DNA of 64,000 nucleotides from Eucommia ulmoides. Lineage: Eukaryota > Streptophyta > Magnoliopsida > Garryales > Eucommiaceae. The position numbers and the translations under genes were made by a program. The notes beneath the pieces are model-generated. The model was not told where the DNA came from. It did no database searches and worked only from the letters and a program-made list of their open reading frames with translations. The DNA lies in NCBI GenBank assembly GCA_016647705.1, contig CM028330.1, positions 51,448,897 to 51,512,896 on the forward strand, given 5' to 3'. This document shows, in pieces, positions 1-13,940 of the stretch (its first letter is position 1; the number at the start of each line of letters is the position of its first letter).

Positions 1-2805
1 TACTATTATTGTATGCTATTTTTTTACAATCTAATTATATATTCAGATTCGTCTAAACAAAATCTTCAAAACGATATCCAACTCTCTATTTTTTTTCATT
101 AGTTTCAGTTTTCACATTTATAATACATGTAACTTGATATTTTCTAAAATTTTAGTTCCTACGAGTTATAAGATTTTACATGTAACATCCGCAAAAATGT
201 AACATTAATGTTACATGAATATTAAATGTAACAAGGTGTAGTTACTAACTTTTTTATTTTTGTTTTGGTTTGGTTTTGGTTAATGTTACATGTGATATCC
301 TCTGAATTATAGATGTTACATTTCCCATGTGGAATATAACATGAATATGAAAACTTCAAACTAACAAAAAAAATAGTGAATTTGATATCGTTTTGAAGAT
401 CTTATTTAGATGTATCTGAATATATAATTATATTGTAAAACAAATGTGTACAACAATAGTTATTTTCATTTTAATAAATGATTATCTATTATCTAAATTA
501 GCTTCGCAAAATAGGGATGTATTATGTATGTACAATAATTAGAGGTATTTTCGTCACAAAAATGGCAAAAGGGCCGCTCAGTTCATAAAAAAGGAACAGG
601 TGTAATTGGTAATTTTCAACCATTTTGGGGATCTCCCAGTAAGTGCCCCTTTATAGTACGGATTGAGAGTTTCCGTATTCAACAAAATCATTTTATTAAA
701 ACGAAAATAACTATTATTGTATACAATGTTTTTACAATCTAATTATATATTCAGATTCGTCTGAAAAAGATCTTCAAAACGATATCCAACTAACTATTTT
801 TTTTTTCATTAGTTTCAGTTTTCACATTTATATTACATGTAACAAGATATTTTCTCAATTTTTAGTTCCTACGAATTATAAGATGTTACATGTAACATCC
901 CTTAAAATGTGACATTAATGTCACAGGAATATTAAATGTAACATAGTGCAGTTATTAAACTTTTTATTTTTGTTTTGGTTAACGTTACATGTAACATCTT
1001 CTTAATTACAGATGTCACATTTCCCAAGTGGAATGTAACATGAATATGAAAACTAAAAACTAATGAACAAAGTAGTGAATTTAATATCGTTTTGATGATC
1101 TTGTTTAGATGAATCTGAATATATAATTACATTGTAAAAAAATGTGTACAACAATAGTTATTTTTATTTTAGTAAATGATTATCTATTACTTAAATTAGC
1201 TCCGCAAAATAGGGTTGTATTATGTAGGTACAATAATTAGGGAAATTTCTCGTCACAAAAATGACAAAAGGACCGCTCGGTTCATGAAAAAAGGAACAGA
1301 TGTAATTGGTAATTTTCAACCATTTTAGGGATCTCCCAGTAAGTGCCCATTTTTAATAACGATTGAGCGTTTCCATATTAAACAAAATTATTTTATTAAA
1401 ATGAAAATAACTATTATTCTGTAGAATTTTTTTACAATCTTATTATATATTCAGATTCGTCTAAAAAAGAACTTCAAAACGATATCCAACTCACTATTTT
1501 TTTTTTCATTAGTTTCAGTTTTCACATTTATATTACACGTAACATGATATTTTCTAAATTTTTAGTTCCTACGAATTATAAGATGTTACATGTAACATCC
1601 CCAAAAATGTAACATTAATGTTACATGAATATTAAATGTAACAAGGTGTAGTTACTAACTTTTTTATTTTTGTTTTGGTTTGGTTTTCGTTAATGTTACA
1701 TGTGACATCCTCTGAATTATAGATGTTACATTTCCCAAGTAGAATGTAATATGAATATGAAAACTGAAAACTAATGAAAAAAATAGAGAATTTGATATCC
1801 TTTCGAAGATCTTGTTTGGATGAATGTGAATATATAATTATATTGTAAAAAAAATGTGTACAACAATAGTTATTTTCATTTTAATAAATGTTTATCTATT
1901 ACCTAAATTAGGTCCGTAAAATAGGTATGTAATATGTACGTACAATAATTAGGGGTATTTTCGTCACAAAAATGGCAAAAGGACCGCTCGGTTCTTGAAA
2001 AAAGGAACGGGTGTAATTGGTAATTTTCAACCATTTTAGGGATCTCCCAGTAAGTGCCCATTTTTAATAACGATTGAGCGTTTCCATATTCAACAAAATC
2101 ATTTTATTAAAACAAAAATTACTATTATTCTATACAATTTTTTTACAATCTTATTATATATTCAGATTCATCTAAAAAAGATCTTCAAAACGATATCCAA
2201 CTCACTATTTTTTTTTCATTAGTTTCAGTTTTCACATTTATATTACACGTAACATGATATTTTCTAAATTTTTAGTTCCTACGAATTATAAGATGTTACA
2301 TGTAACATCCCCTGAAATGTAACATTATTGTTACATGAATATTAATTGTAACATGGTGTAGTGACTAAACTTTTTATTTTTGTTTTTGTTTGGTTTTGGT
2401 TAATGTTACATGTAACATCCTCTGAATTATAGATGTTACATTTCCCTTGTGAGATGTATTATGAATATGAAAACTGAAAACTAATGAAAAAAATAGAGAA
2501 TTTGATATGGTTTTGGAGATCTTGTTTAGATGAATGTGAATATATAATTATATTGTAAAAAAAAATGTACAACAATAGTTATTTTCATTTTAATAAATGT
2601 TTATCTATTACCTAAATTAGGTCCGTAAAATAGGGATGTATTATGTACGTACACTAATTAGGGGCATTTTCATCACAAAAATGGCAAAAGGACCGCTCGG
2701 TTCATGAAAAAAGGAACATGTGTAATTGGTAATTTTCAACCTTTTTTGGGATCTCCCGGTAAGTGCCCCTTTTTAGTAGGGATTGAGAGTTTCCATTTTC
2801 AACAA

Positions 2806-2966
2806 AATCATTTTATTAAAACGAAAAAAACTATTATTGTATACAATTTTTTTACAATCTAATTATATATTCAAATTCGTCTAAAAAAGATCTTCAAAAC
2901 GATATCCAACTCACTATTTTTTTTTTCATTAGTTTCGGTTTTCACATTTATATTACATGTAACATG
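2806..2966 (+). repeat. Left inverted arm of the representative monomer
   Basis: Runs from AATCATTTTATTAAAACG to the ATTACATGTAACATG region. Its reverse complement aligns with 3157-3314 over about 160 bp with few gaps; by eye identity is near 80%. Shared landmarks in order are AATCATT, AATAACTATT, TATATATTCA, AAGATCTTCAAAACGATATC, CACTATTTTTTT and CATTAG. The arm contains the recurring frame IIYSDSSK..LQNDI, which is also read from the other arm on the opposite strand. Confidence 0.93.
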
Positions 2967-3003
2967 ATATTTTCTAAATTTTCAGTTCCTACGAATTATA
3001 AGA

Positions 3004-3017
3004 TGTTACATGTAACA
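3004..3017. repeat. TGTTACATGTAACA palindrome (one of many)
   Basis: A perfect 14-bp dyad in the hinge. Most monomers have two copies about 110 bp apart (for example 2294 and 2404), and the half-site TGTTACAT or ATGTAACA recurs several more times per monomer. A protein-binding role is conceivable but nothing here proves it; the dyad also belongs to the transposon-like ancestor (see the nested element at 54098-55440). Confidence 0.85.
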
Positions 3018-3156
3018 ACCCCTGAAATGTAACATTAATGTTACATGAATGTTAAATGTAATATGGTGTAGTTACTAATATTTTTATTTTTGTTTTGGTT
3101 TGGTCTTGGTTAATGTTAAATGTAACATTCTCTGAATTGTAGATGTTACATTTCCC

Positions 3157-3314
3157 ATGTGGAATATAACATGAATATGAAAACCGAAAACTAATGAAAA
3201 AAATAGTGAATTTGATATCGTTTTGAAGATCTTGTTTAGATGAATCTGAATATATAATTACATTGAAAAAAAAAATGTGTACAACAATAGTTATTTTCAT
3301 TTTAATAAATGATT
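3157..3314 (-). repeat. Right inverted arm of the representative monomer
   Basis: Reverse-complement partner of 2806-2966. Landmarks on the plus strand are CTAATGAAAAAAATAGTG, GATATCGTTTTGAAGATCTT, TGAATCTGAATATATAATTA and AATAGTTATTTTCATTTTA. In a single strand the two arms could fold into a long imperfect hairpin with a 190-base loop. The same arm pair recurs in nearly every monomer. Confidence 0.93.
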
Positions 3315-4876
3315 ATCTATTACCTAAATTTGCTCCGCAAAATAGTGATGTATTATTTATGTACAATAATTAGGGGTATTTTCGTCACAAAAATAGCAAC
3401 AGGACCGCTCAGTTCATGAAAAAATGAACGAGTGTAATTGAAAATTTTCAACTATTTTTGGGATCTCCCAGTAAGTACCCATTTTTAGTAGGGATTGAGA
3501 GTTTCCATATTCAGCAAAATTATTTTATTAAAACGAAAATAACTATTATTGTATACAATTTTTTTACATTCCAGTTTTATATTCAGATTCGTCTAAACAA
3601 GTTATTCAAAACGATATCCAACTCACTATTTTTTTTTTTCATTAGTTATAGTTTTCACATTTATATTGCATGTTTCATGATATTTTCTAAATTTTTAGTT
3701 CCTACGAATTATAAGATGTTACATGTAACATCCCCTGAAATGTAACATTAATGTTACATGAATATTAAATGTAACATGGTGTAGTTACTATTATTTTTAT
3801 TTTTGTTTCGGTTTGGTTTCGGTTAATGTTACATGTAACATCCTCTGAATTGTAGATGTCACATTTCCCATGTGGAATGTAACATGAATATGAAAACTGA
3901 AAAGTAATGAAAAAAATAGTGAATTTGATATCGTTTTGAAGATCTTGTTTAGATGAATCTGAATATATAATTACATTGTAAAAAAAATGTGTACATCAAT
4001 AGTTATTTTCATTTTAGTAAATGATTATCTATTACCTAAATTAACTCCGCAACATAGGGATGTATTATGTAGGTATAATAATTAGGGGTATTTTCATCAC
4101 AAAAATAGCAAAAGGACCGCTCAGTTCATTAAGAAAAAGAGCAGGTGTAATTGGTAATTTTCAACAATTTTTGGGATCTCCCGGTAAGTACCTCTTTTTA
4201 GTAAGGATTGATAGTTTCCATATTCAACAAAATCATTTTATTAAAACGAAAATAACTATTATTGTATACAATTTTTTTTACAATCTAGGTATATATTCAA
4301 ATTCGTCTAAATAAGATATTTAAAACGATATCCAACTCACTATTTTTTTTATTCATTAGTTTTAGTTTCCACATTTATATTGCATGATACATGATATTTC
4401 CTAAATTTTTAGTTCCTACGAATTATAAGATGTTACATGTAACTTCCCCTGAAATGTTACATGAATATTAAATGCAACATGGTGTAGTTACTAATATTTT
4501 TATTTTTGTTTTGGTTTGGTTTTGGTTAATGTTAAATGTAATATTCTCTGAATTGTAGATATTACATTTCCCATGTGGAATGTAACGTGAATATGAAAAC
4601 AGAAAACTAATGAAAAAAATAGTGAATTTGATATCGTTTTAAAGATCTTGTTTAGATGAATCTGAATATATAATTACATTGTAAAAAAAAATGTGTACAA
4701 CAATAGTTATTTTCATTTTAGTAAATGATTACCTATTACCTAAATTAGCTCCGCAAAATAGGGACGTATTATGTAGGTACAATAATTAGGGGTATTTTCG
4801 TCACAAAAATGGCAAAAGGACCTCTCGGTTCATGAAAAAAGGAACAGGTGTAATTGGTAATTTTCAACCATTTTTG

Positions 4877-5513
4877 GGATCTCCCGGTAAGTACCCCATT
4901 TTAGTAGGGATTGAGAGTTTTCATATTCGTCAAAATCATTTTATTAAAACGAAAAAAACTATTATTGTATACAATTTTTTTACAATTTAATTATATATTC
5001 ATATTTGTCTAAAAAAGATCTTCAAAATGATATCCAACTCACTATTTTTTTTTTTTTTCATTAGTTTTAGTTTTCACATTTATATTACATGTAACATGAT
5101 ATTTCTAAATTTTTAGTTCCTACATATTATAAGATTTTACATGTAACATCCCCTGAAATGTAATATTAATGTTACATGAAACATCCTCTGAATTGTAGAT
5201 GTTACATTTCCCATGTGAAATGTAACATGAATATGAAAACTGAAAACTAATAAAAAAATAGTGAATTTGATTCCGTTTTGAAGATCTTGTTTAGATGAAT
5301 CTGAATATGTAATTATATTGTAAAAAACATGTGTACAACAATTGTTATTTTCATTTTAATAAATGATTATCTATTACCTAAATTTGCTCCGCAAAATAGG
5401 GATGTATTATTTAGGTACAATAATTAGGGGTATTTTCGTCACAAAAATAACAAAATGACCGCTCAGTTCATGAAAAAAAGAACAGGTGTAATTGGTAATT
5501 TTGAACTATTTTT
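4877..5513 (+). repeat. Short 638-bp monomer with hinge deletion
   Basis: The hinge jumps from ...AATGTTACATGAA straight to ACATCCTCTGAATTG near 5175-5190, losing about 70 bp between two GTTACATG words. The same short form is present in copy B (about 20660), so the deletion predates the last HOR duplication. Confidence 0.8.
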
Positions 5514-7899
5514 GGGATCTCCCGGTAATTACCCCTTTTTAGTGGGGATTGAGAGTTTCCATATTCCACAAAATCATTTTATTAAAAAGAAAATAACTAT
5601 TATTGTATATAATTTTTTTACAATCTAATTATACATTCAGATTCGTCTAAAAAAGATCTTCAAAACGATATCCAACTCACTATTTTTTTTTTATTAGTTT
5701 CAGTTTTCACATTTATATTACATGTAACATGATATTTTCTAAATTTTTAGTTCCTACGAATTATAAGATGTTACATGTAACATCTCCTGAAATGTAACAT
5801 TAATGTTACATGAATGTTAAATGTAACATGGTGTAGTTACTAAACTTTTTATGTTTGTTTTGGTTTGGTTTTGGTTAATGTTACATGTGACATCCTCTGA
5901 ATTATAGATGTTACATTTCCCATGTAGAATGTAAGATGAATATGAAAACTGAAAACTAATGAAAAAAATAGAGAATTTGATGTCGTTTTGAAGATCTTGT
6001 TTAGATGAATGTGAATAAATAATTATATGGTAAACAAAATGTGTACAACATTAGTTATTTTCATTTTAGTAAATGGTTATCTATTACCTAAATTCGCTCC
6101 GAAAAATAGGGATGTACTATGTACGTACAATAATTTTGGGTATTTTCGTCACAAAAATGGCAGAAGGACCGCTCAGTTCATGAAAAAAGGAACAGGTGTA
6201 ATTGGTAATTTTCAACCATTTTTGGGATCTCCTGGTAAGGGCCCCTTTTTAGTAAGTATTGAGTGTTTCCATATTCAACAAAATTATTTTTTTTAAACGA
6301 AAATAACTATTATTGTATACTTTTTTTTACTATCTAATTATATATTCAGATTCGTCTAAACAAGATCTTCAAAACGATATCCAACTCTCTATTTTTTTTC
6401 ATTAGTTTCAGTTTTCACATTTATATTACAGGTAACTTGATATTTTCTAAAATTTTAGTTCCTACGAATTATAAGATGTTACATGTAACATCCGCAAAAA
6501 TGTAACATTAATGTTACAAGAATATTAAATGTAACAAGGTGTAGTTACTAACTTTTTTATTTTTGTTTTGAATTGGTTTTGGTTAATGTTACATGTGACA
6601 TCCTCTGAATTATAGATGTTACATTTCCCATGTGGAATGTAACATGAATATGAAAACTGAAAACTAACAAAAAAAAATAGTGAATTTGATATCGTTTTGA
6701 AGATCTTGTTTAGATGAATCTGAATATATAATTATATTGTAAAAAAAATGTGTACAACAATATTTATGTTCATTTTAATAAATGATTATCTATTATCTAA
6801 ATTAGCTTCGCAAAAAAGGGATGTATTATGTATGTACAATAATTAGAGGTATTTTCGTCACAAAAATGGCAAAAGGACCGCTCAGTTCATAAAAAAGGAA
6901 CAGGTGTAATTGGTAATTTTCAACCATTTTTGGGATCTCCCGGTAAGTGCCCCTTTTTAGTAGGGATTGAGAGTTTCAATATTCAAAAAAATCATTTTAT
7001 TAAAATGAAAATAACTATTATTGTATACAATGTTTTTACAATCTAATTATATATTCAGATTCGTCTGAAAAAAATCTTCAAAACGATATCCAACTAACTA
7101 TTTTTCTTTTCATTAGTTTCAGTTTTTACATTTATATTACATGTAACAAGATATTTTCTAAATTTTAGTTCCTACGAATTATAAGATGTTACATGTAACA
7201 TCCTCTGAAATGTGACATTAATATTACATGAATATTAAATGTTACATGGTGTAGTTACTAACCTTTTTATTTTTGTTTTGGTTTGGTTTGGTTTTGGTTA
7301 ATGTTACATGTAACATCCGCTGAATTATAGATGTTACATTTCCAATGTGCAATGTAATATGAATGTGAAAACTGAAAACTAATAAAAAAATAGTGAATTT
7401 GATATCGTTTTGAATATCTTGTTTGGATGAATCTGAATATATAATTATATTATAAAAAAATGTGTACAACAATAGTTATTTACATTTTCGTAAATGTTTA
7501 TCTATTACCTAAATTAGGTCCGTAAAATAGGGATGTATTATGTACGTACAATAATTAGGGGTATTTTCGTCACAAAAATGGCAAATGGACCGCTCGGTTC
7601 ATCAAAAAAGGAACAGGTTGTGATTTGTAATTTTGAACCATTTTGGGATCTCCCGGTAAGTGCCCCTTTTTAGTAGGGATTGAGAGTTTCCATATTCAAC
7701 AAAATCATGTTATTAAAACAAAAATAACTATTATTGCTTACAATTATTTTACAATCTAATTATATATTCAGATTCGTCTAAAAAAGATCTTCAAAACGAT
7801 ATCCAACTCTCTATTTTTTTTTTTCATTAGTTTCAGTTTTCACATTTATATTACATGTAACATGATATTTTCTAAATTTTAGTTCCTACAAATTATAAG

Positions 7900-7960
7900 A
7901 TGTTACATGTAACATCCCTTGAAATGTAACATGGTGTAGTTACTAAACTTTTTATTTTTG
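7900..7960 (+). repeat. Monomer subtype lacking ~29 bp of the hinge
   Basis: Here GAAATGTAACAT runs directly into GGTGTAG, missing the usual inserted ATTAATGTTACATGAATATT part. The lost stretch lies between two AATGTAACAT words. The same form occurs near 9330 and 12845, at the matching places in copy B, and near 36950 and 45935, so it marks one monomer lineage across both blocks. Confidence 0.8.
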
Positions 7961-10900
7961 TTTTGGTTTAGTTTTGGTTAATGTTACATGTAACATCCTC
8001 TGAATTAGAGATATTACATTTCCCAAGTGGAATGCAACATGAATATGAAAACAAAAAACTGATGAAAAAAATAGTGAATTTGATATCGTTTTGAAGATCT
8101 TGTTTAGATGAATCTGAATATATAATTACATTGTAAAAAAAATGTGTACAATAATAGTTATTTTCATTTTAGTAAATCATTATCTATTACCTAAATTAGC
8201 TCCGCAAAATAGGGATGTATTATGTAGGTACAATAATTAGGGGTATTTTCGTCACAAAAATGGTAAAAGGACCGCTCGATTCACGAAAAAAGGAATAGGT
8301 GTAATTGGTAATTTTCAACCATTTTGGGATCTCCCAGTGAGTGCCCCTTTTTAGTAGGGATTGAGAATTTTCATATTCGTCAAAAGCATTTTATTAAACT
8401 GAAAATAACTATTATTGTATTCAATTTTTTTACAATCTAATTACATATTCAGATTCGTATAAAAAAGTTCTTCAAAACGATATCCAACTCACTATTTTTT
8501 TTTTTTTTTCATTAGTTTCAATTTTCACATTTATATTACATGTAACATGATATTTTCTAAATTTTTAGTTCCTACGAATTATAAGATGTTACATGTAACA
8601 TCCTCTGAAATGTGACATTAATGTTACATGAATATTAAATGTAACATGGTGTAGTTACTAACCTTTTTATTTTAGTTTTGCTTTGGTTTGGTTTTGGTTA
8701 ATGTTACATCTAACATCCTCTGAATTATAGATGTTACATTTCCAATGTGCAATATAACATGAATGCGAAAACTGAAAACTAATAAAAAGATAGTGAATTT
8801 GATATCGTTTTGAATATCTTGTTTAGATGAATCTGAATATATAATTATATTATAATAAAAATGTGCACAACAATAGTTATTTACATTTTAATAAATGTTT
8901 ATCTATTACCTAAATTAGGTCCGTAAAATAGGGATGTATTATATACGTACAATAATTAGGGGTATTTTCGTCACAAAAATGGCAAAAGGACCGCTCGGTT
9001 CATGAAAAATGGAACAGGTGTAATTTGTAATTTTCAACCATTTTTGGGATCTCCCTGTAAGTGCCCCTTTTTATTAGGGATTGAGAGTTTCCATATTCAA
9101 CAAAATCATTTTATTAAAACGAAAATAACTATTATTGTATACAATTTTTTTTACAATCAAATTATATATTCAGATTCGTCTAAAAAAGATCTTCAAAACG
9201 ATATCCAACTCTCTATTTTTTTTTCTTCATTAGTTTCAGTTTTTATATTTTGTATTACATGTAACCTGATATTTTCTGAATTTTTAGTTCCTACGAATTA
9301 TAAGATGTTACATGTAACATCCCTTGAAATGTAACATAGTGTAGTTACTAAACTTTTATTTTTGTTTTGGGTTGGTTTTGGTTAATGTTACATGTAACAT
9401 GTAACATCCTCTGAATTAGAGATGTTACATTTCCCAAGTGGAATGCAACATGAATATGAAAACTAAAAATTATTGAAAAAAAGAGTGAATTTGATATCTT
9501 TTTGAACATCTTCTTTAGATGAATCTGAATATATAATTACATTGTAAAAAAAATGTGTACAACAATAGTTATTTTCATTTTAGTAAATGATTATCTATTA
9601 CCTAAATTAGCTCCGCAAAATAGGGATGTATTATGTAGGTACAATAATTAGGGATATTTTCATCACAAAAATAGCAAAAGGACCGCTCAGTTCATGAAAA
9701 AGAAGAACAGGTGTAATTGGTAATTTTCAACAATTTTTGGGATCTCCTGGTAAGTACCCCTTTTTAGTAGGGATTGAGAGTTTCTATATTCAACAAAATT
9801 ATTTTATTAAAACGAAAATAACTATTATTGTATACAATTTTTTTACAATCCAGTTTTATATTCAGATTCGTCTAAACAAGATATTCAAAACGATATCCAA
9901 CTCACTATTTTTTTTTTCATTTGTTTTAGTTGTCACATTTATATTGCATGTTTCATGATATTTTCTAAATTTTTTGTTCCTACAAATTATAAGATGTTAC
10001 ATGTAACATCCCCTAAAATGTAACATTAATGTTACATGAATATTAAATGTAACATGGTGTAGTTACTATTATTTTTATTTTGGTTTCGGTTTGGTTTTGG
10101 TTAATGTTACATGTAACATCCTCTGAATTGTAGATGTTACATTTTCCATGTGGAATGTAACAAGAATATGAAAACCGAAAACTAATGAAACAAATAGTGA
10201 ATTTGATATCGTTTTGAAGATCTTGTTTAGATGAATCTGAATATATAATTACATTGTAAAAAAACATATGTACAACAATAGTTATTTTCATTTTAGTAAA
10301 TGATTATCTATTACCTAAATTAACTCCGCAACATAGGGATGTATTATGTAGGTATAATAATTAGGGGTATTTTCATCACAAAAATAGCAAAAGGACCGCT
10401 CAGTTCATGAAAAAAAAAAGAGCAGGTGTAATTGGTAATTTCCAACAATTTTTGGGATCTCCCGGTAAGTAGCCCTTTTTAGTAAGGATTGAGAGTTTTC
10501 ATATTCAACAAAATCATTTTATTAAAACGAAAATAACTATTATTGTATACAATTTTTTTTAAAATCTAGTTATATATTCAGATTCGTCTAAACAAGATAT
10601 TCAAAACGATATCCAACTCACTATTTGTTTTTCATTAGTTTTAGTTTCCACATTTATATTGCATGTTACATGATATTTTCTAAATTTTTAGTTCCTACGA
10701 ATTATAAGATGTTACGTGTAACATCCCCTGAAATGTAACAATAATGTTACATGAATATTAAATGTAACATGGTGTAGTTACTAATATTTTTATTTTTGTT
10801 TTGGTTAATGTTAAATGTAACATTCTCTGAATTGTAGATGTTACATTTCCCATGTGGAATGTAACATGAATATGAAAACAGAAAACTAATGAAAAAAATA

Positions 10901-13900
10901 GTGAATTTGATATCGTTTTGAAGATCATGTTTAGATGAATCTGAATATATAATTACATTGTAAAAAAAATGTGTACAACAATAGTTATTTTCATTTTAAT
11001 AAATGATTATCTATTACATAAATTTGCTCCGCAAAATAGGGATGTGTTATTTAGGTACAATAATTAGGGGTATTTTCGTCACAAAAATAGCAAAAGGACC
11101 GCTCAGTTCATGAAAAAAAGAACAGGTGTAAATGGTAATTTTCAACTATTTTTGGGATCTCCCGGTAAGTACCCCTTTTTAGTAGGGATTGAGAGTTTCC
11201 ATATTCAATAAAATTATTTTATTAAAACGAAAAAAACTATTATTGTATACAATTTTTTTACAATCCAGTTTTATATTCAGATTCGTTTAAACAAGATATT
11301 CAAAACGATATCCAACTCACTATTTTTTTTTTCATTAGTTTTAGTTTTCACATTTATGTTGCATGTTTCATGATATTTTCTAAATTTTTAGTTCCTACGA
11401 ATTCTAAGATGTTACATGTAAAATCCCCTGAAATGTAACATTAATGTTACATGAATATTAAATGTAACATGGTGTAATTACTATTATTTTTATTCTTGTT
11501 TCGGTTTGGTTTTGGTTAATGTTACATGTAACATCCTCTTAATTGTAGATGTTACATTTCCCATGTGGAATGTAACATGAATATGAAAATCGAAAACTAA
11601 TGAAAAAAATAGTGAATTTGATATCGTTTTGAAGATCTTGTTTAGATCAATCTGAATATATAATTACATTGTAAAAAAAATGTGTACAACAATAGTTATT
11701 TTCATTTTCGTAAATGATTATCTATTACCTAAATTAACTCCGCAACATAGGGATGTATTATGTAGGTACAATAATTAGGGGTATTTTCGTCACAAAAATA
11801 GCAAAAGGACCGCTCAGTTCATGAAAAAAAAGAGCAGGTGTAATTGGTAATTTTCAACAATTTTTGGGATCTCTCGGTAAGTAGCCCTTTTTAGTAAGGA
11901 TTGAGAGTTTCCATATTCAACAAAATCATTTTATTAAAGCGAAAATAACTATTGTTGTATACAATTTCTTTTTACAATCTAGTTATATATTCAGATTCGT
12001 CTAAACAAGATATTCAAAATGATATCCAACTCACTATTTTTTTTTCATTAGTTTCAATTTTCACATTTATATTACATGTAACATGATATTTTCTAAATTT
12101 TTAGTTCCTACGAATTATAAGATGTTACATGTAACATCCTCTGAAATGTGACATTAATGTTACATGAATATTACTAACCTTTTTATTTTTGTTTTGGTTT
12201 GGTTTGGTTTTGGTTAATGTTACATGTAACATCCACTGAATTATAGATGTTACATTTCCAATGTGCAATATAACATGAATGTGAAAACTGAAAACTAATA
12301 AAAAAATAGTGAATTTGATATCGTTTTGAATATCTTGTTTGGATGAATCTGAATATATAATTATATTATAAAAAAAAATGTGTACAACAACAGTTATTTA
12401 CATTTTAATAAATGTTTATCTATTACCTAAATTAGGTCCGTAAAATAGGGATGTATTATGTACGTACAATAATTCGGGGTATTTTCGTCACAAAAATGGC
12501 AAAAGGACCGCTCGGTTCATGAAAAAAGGAACAGGTGTAATTAGTAATTTTGAACCATTTTTGGGATCTCCTGGTAAGTGTCCCTTTTTAGTAGGGATTG
12601 AGAGTTTCCATATTCAACAAAATCATTTTATTAAAACGAAAATAACTATTATTATATACAATTTTTTTAAAATTTAATTGTATATTCAGATTCGTCTAAA
12701 AAAGATCTTCAAAACGATATCCAACTCTCTATTGTTTTTTTCTTCATTAGTTTCAGTTTTCACATTTATATTACATGTAACATGATATTTTCTAAATTTT
12801 TAGTTCCTACGAATTATAAGATGTTACATGTAACATCCCTTGAAATGTAACATGGTGTAGTTACTAAACTTTTTATTTTAGTTTTGGTTTGGTTTTGGTT
12901 AATGTTACATATAACATCCTCTGAATTAGAGATGTTACATTTCTCAAGTGGAATGCAACATGAATAAGAAAACGAAAAACTAATAAAAAAAATAGTGAAT
13001 TTGATATCGTTTTGAAGATCTTGTTTAGATAAATCTGAATATATAATTACATTGTAAAAAAAAATATGTACAATAATAGTTAGTTTCCTTTTAGTAAATG
13101 ATTATCTATTACCTAAATTAGCTCCGCAAAATAGGGATGTATTATGTAGGTACAATAATTACGGGTATTTTCGTCACAAAAATGGCAAAAGGACCGCTCG
13201 GTTCATGAAAAAAGGAACAGGTGTAATTGGTAATCTTCAACCATTTTTGGGATCTCCCAGTAAGTACCCCTTTTTAGTAGGGATTGAGAGTTTTCATATT
13301 CGTCAAAATCATTTTATTAAACTGAAAAATAACTATTATTGTATACAATGTTTTTACAATCTAATTATATATTCAGATTCGTATAAAAAAGTTCTTCAAA
13401 ACGATATCCAACTCACTATTTTTTTTTTTTTTCATTAGTTTCTATTTTCACATTTATATTACATGTAACATGATATTTTCTAAATTTTTAGTTCCTACGA
13501 ATTATAAGATGTTACATGTAACATCCTCTGAAATGTGACATTAATGTTACATGAATATTAAATGTAACATGGTGTAGTTACTAACCTTTTTATTTTTGTT
13601 TTGGTTTGGTTTGGTTTTTGTTAATGTTACATGTAACATCCTCTGAATTATAGATGTTACATTTCCAATGTGCAATATAACATGAATGTGAAAACTGAAA
13701 ATTAATAAAAAAAATAGTGAATTTGATATCGTTTTGAAGATCTTGTTTAAATGAATCTGAATATATAATTAATTTGTAAAAAAATTGTACAACAATAGTT
13801 ATTTTCATTTTAGTAAATGATTATCTATTACCTAAATTAACTCCGCAACATAGGGATGTATTATGTAGGTACAATAATTAGGGGTATTTTTGTCACAAAA

Positions 13901-13926
13901 ATAGCAAAAGGACCGCTCAGTTCATG

Positions 13927-13940
13927 AAAAAAAAAAAAAA
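13927..13940 (+). repeat. A14 run at the TTCATGAAA site
   Basis: Most monomers have six or seven A after TTCATG. This unit has 14, an intermediate stage of expansion compared with 14648 (22) and 33963 (33). Confidence 0.85.

Larger units (their letters stand above)
2748..3459 (+). repeat. Representative satellite monomer (712 bp)
   Basis: Chosen as a full-length unit from one anchor to the base before the next. The order is: end of spacer (2748-2805), left inverted arm (2806-2966), hinge (2967-3156), right inverted arm (3157-3314), spacer (3315-3459). The hinge holds the exact palindrome TGTTACATGTAACA at 3004-3017 and a decayed version about 110 bp later. The spacer holds the GTATTATTTATGTACAAT-type word, AGGGGTATTTTCGTCAC and TTCATGAAAAAA. 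All other monomers follow this plan. Confidence 0.92.
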
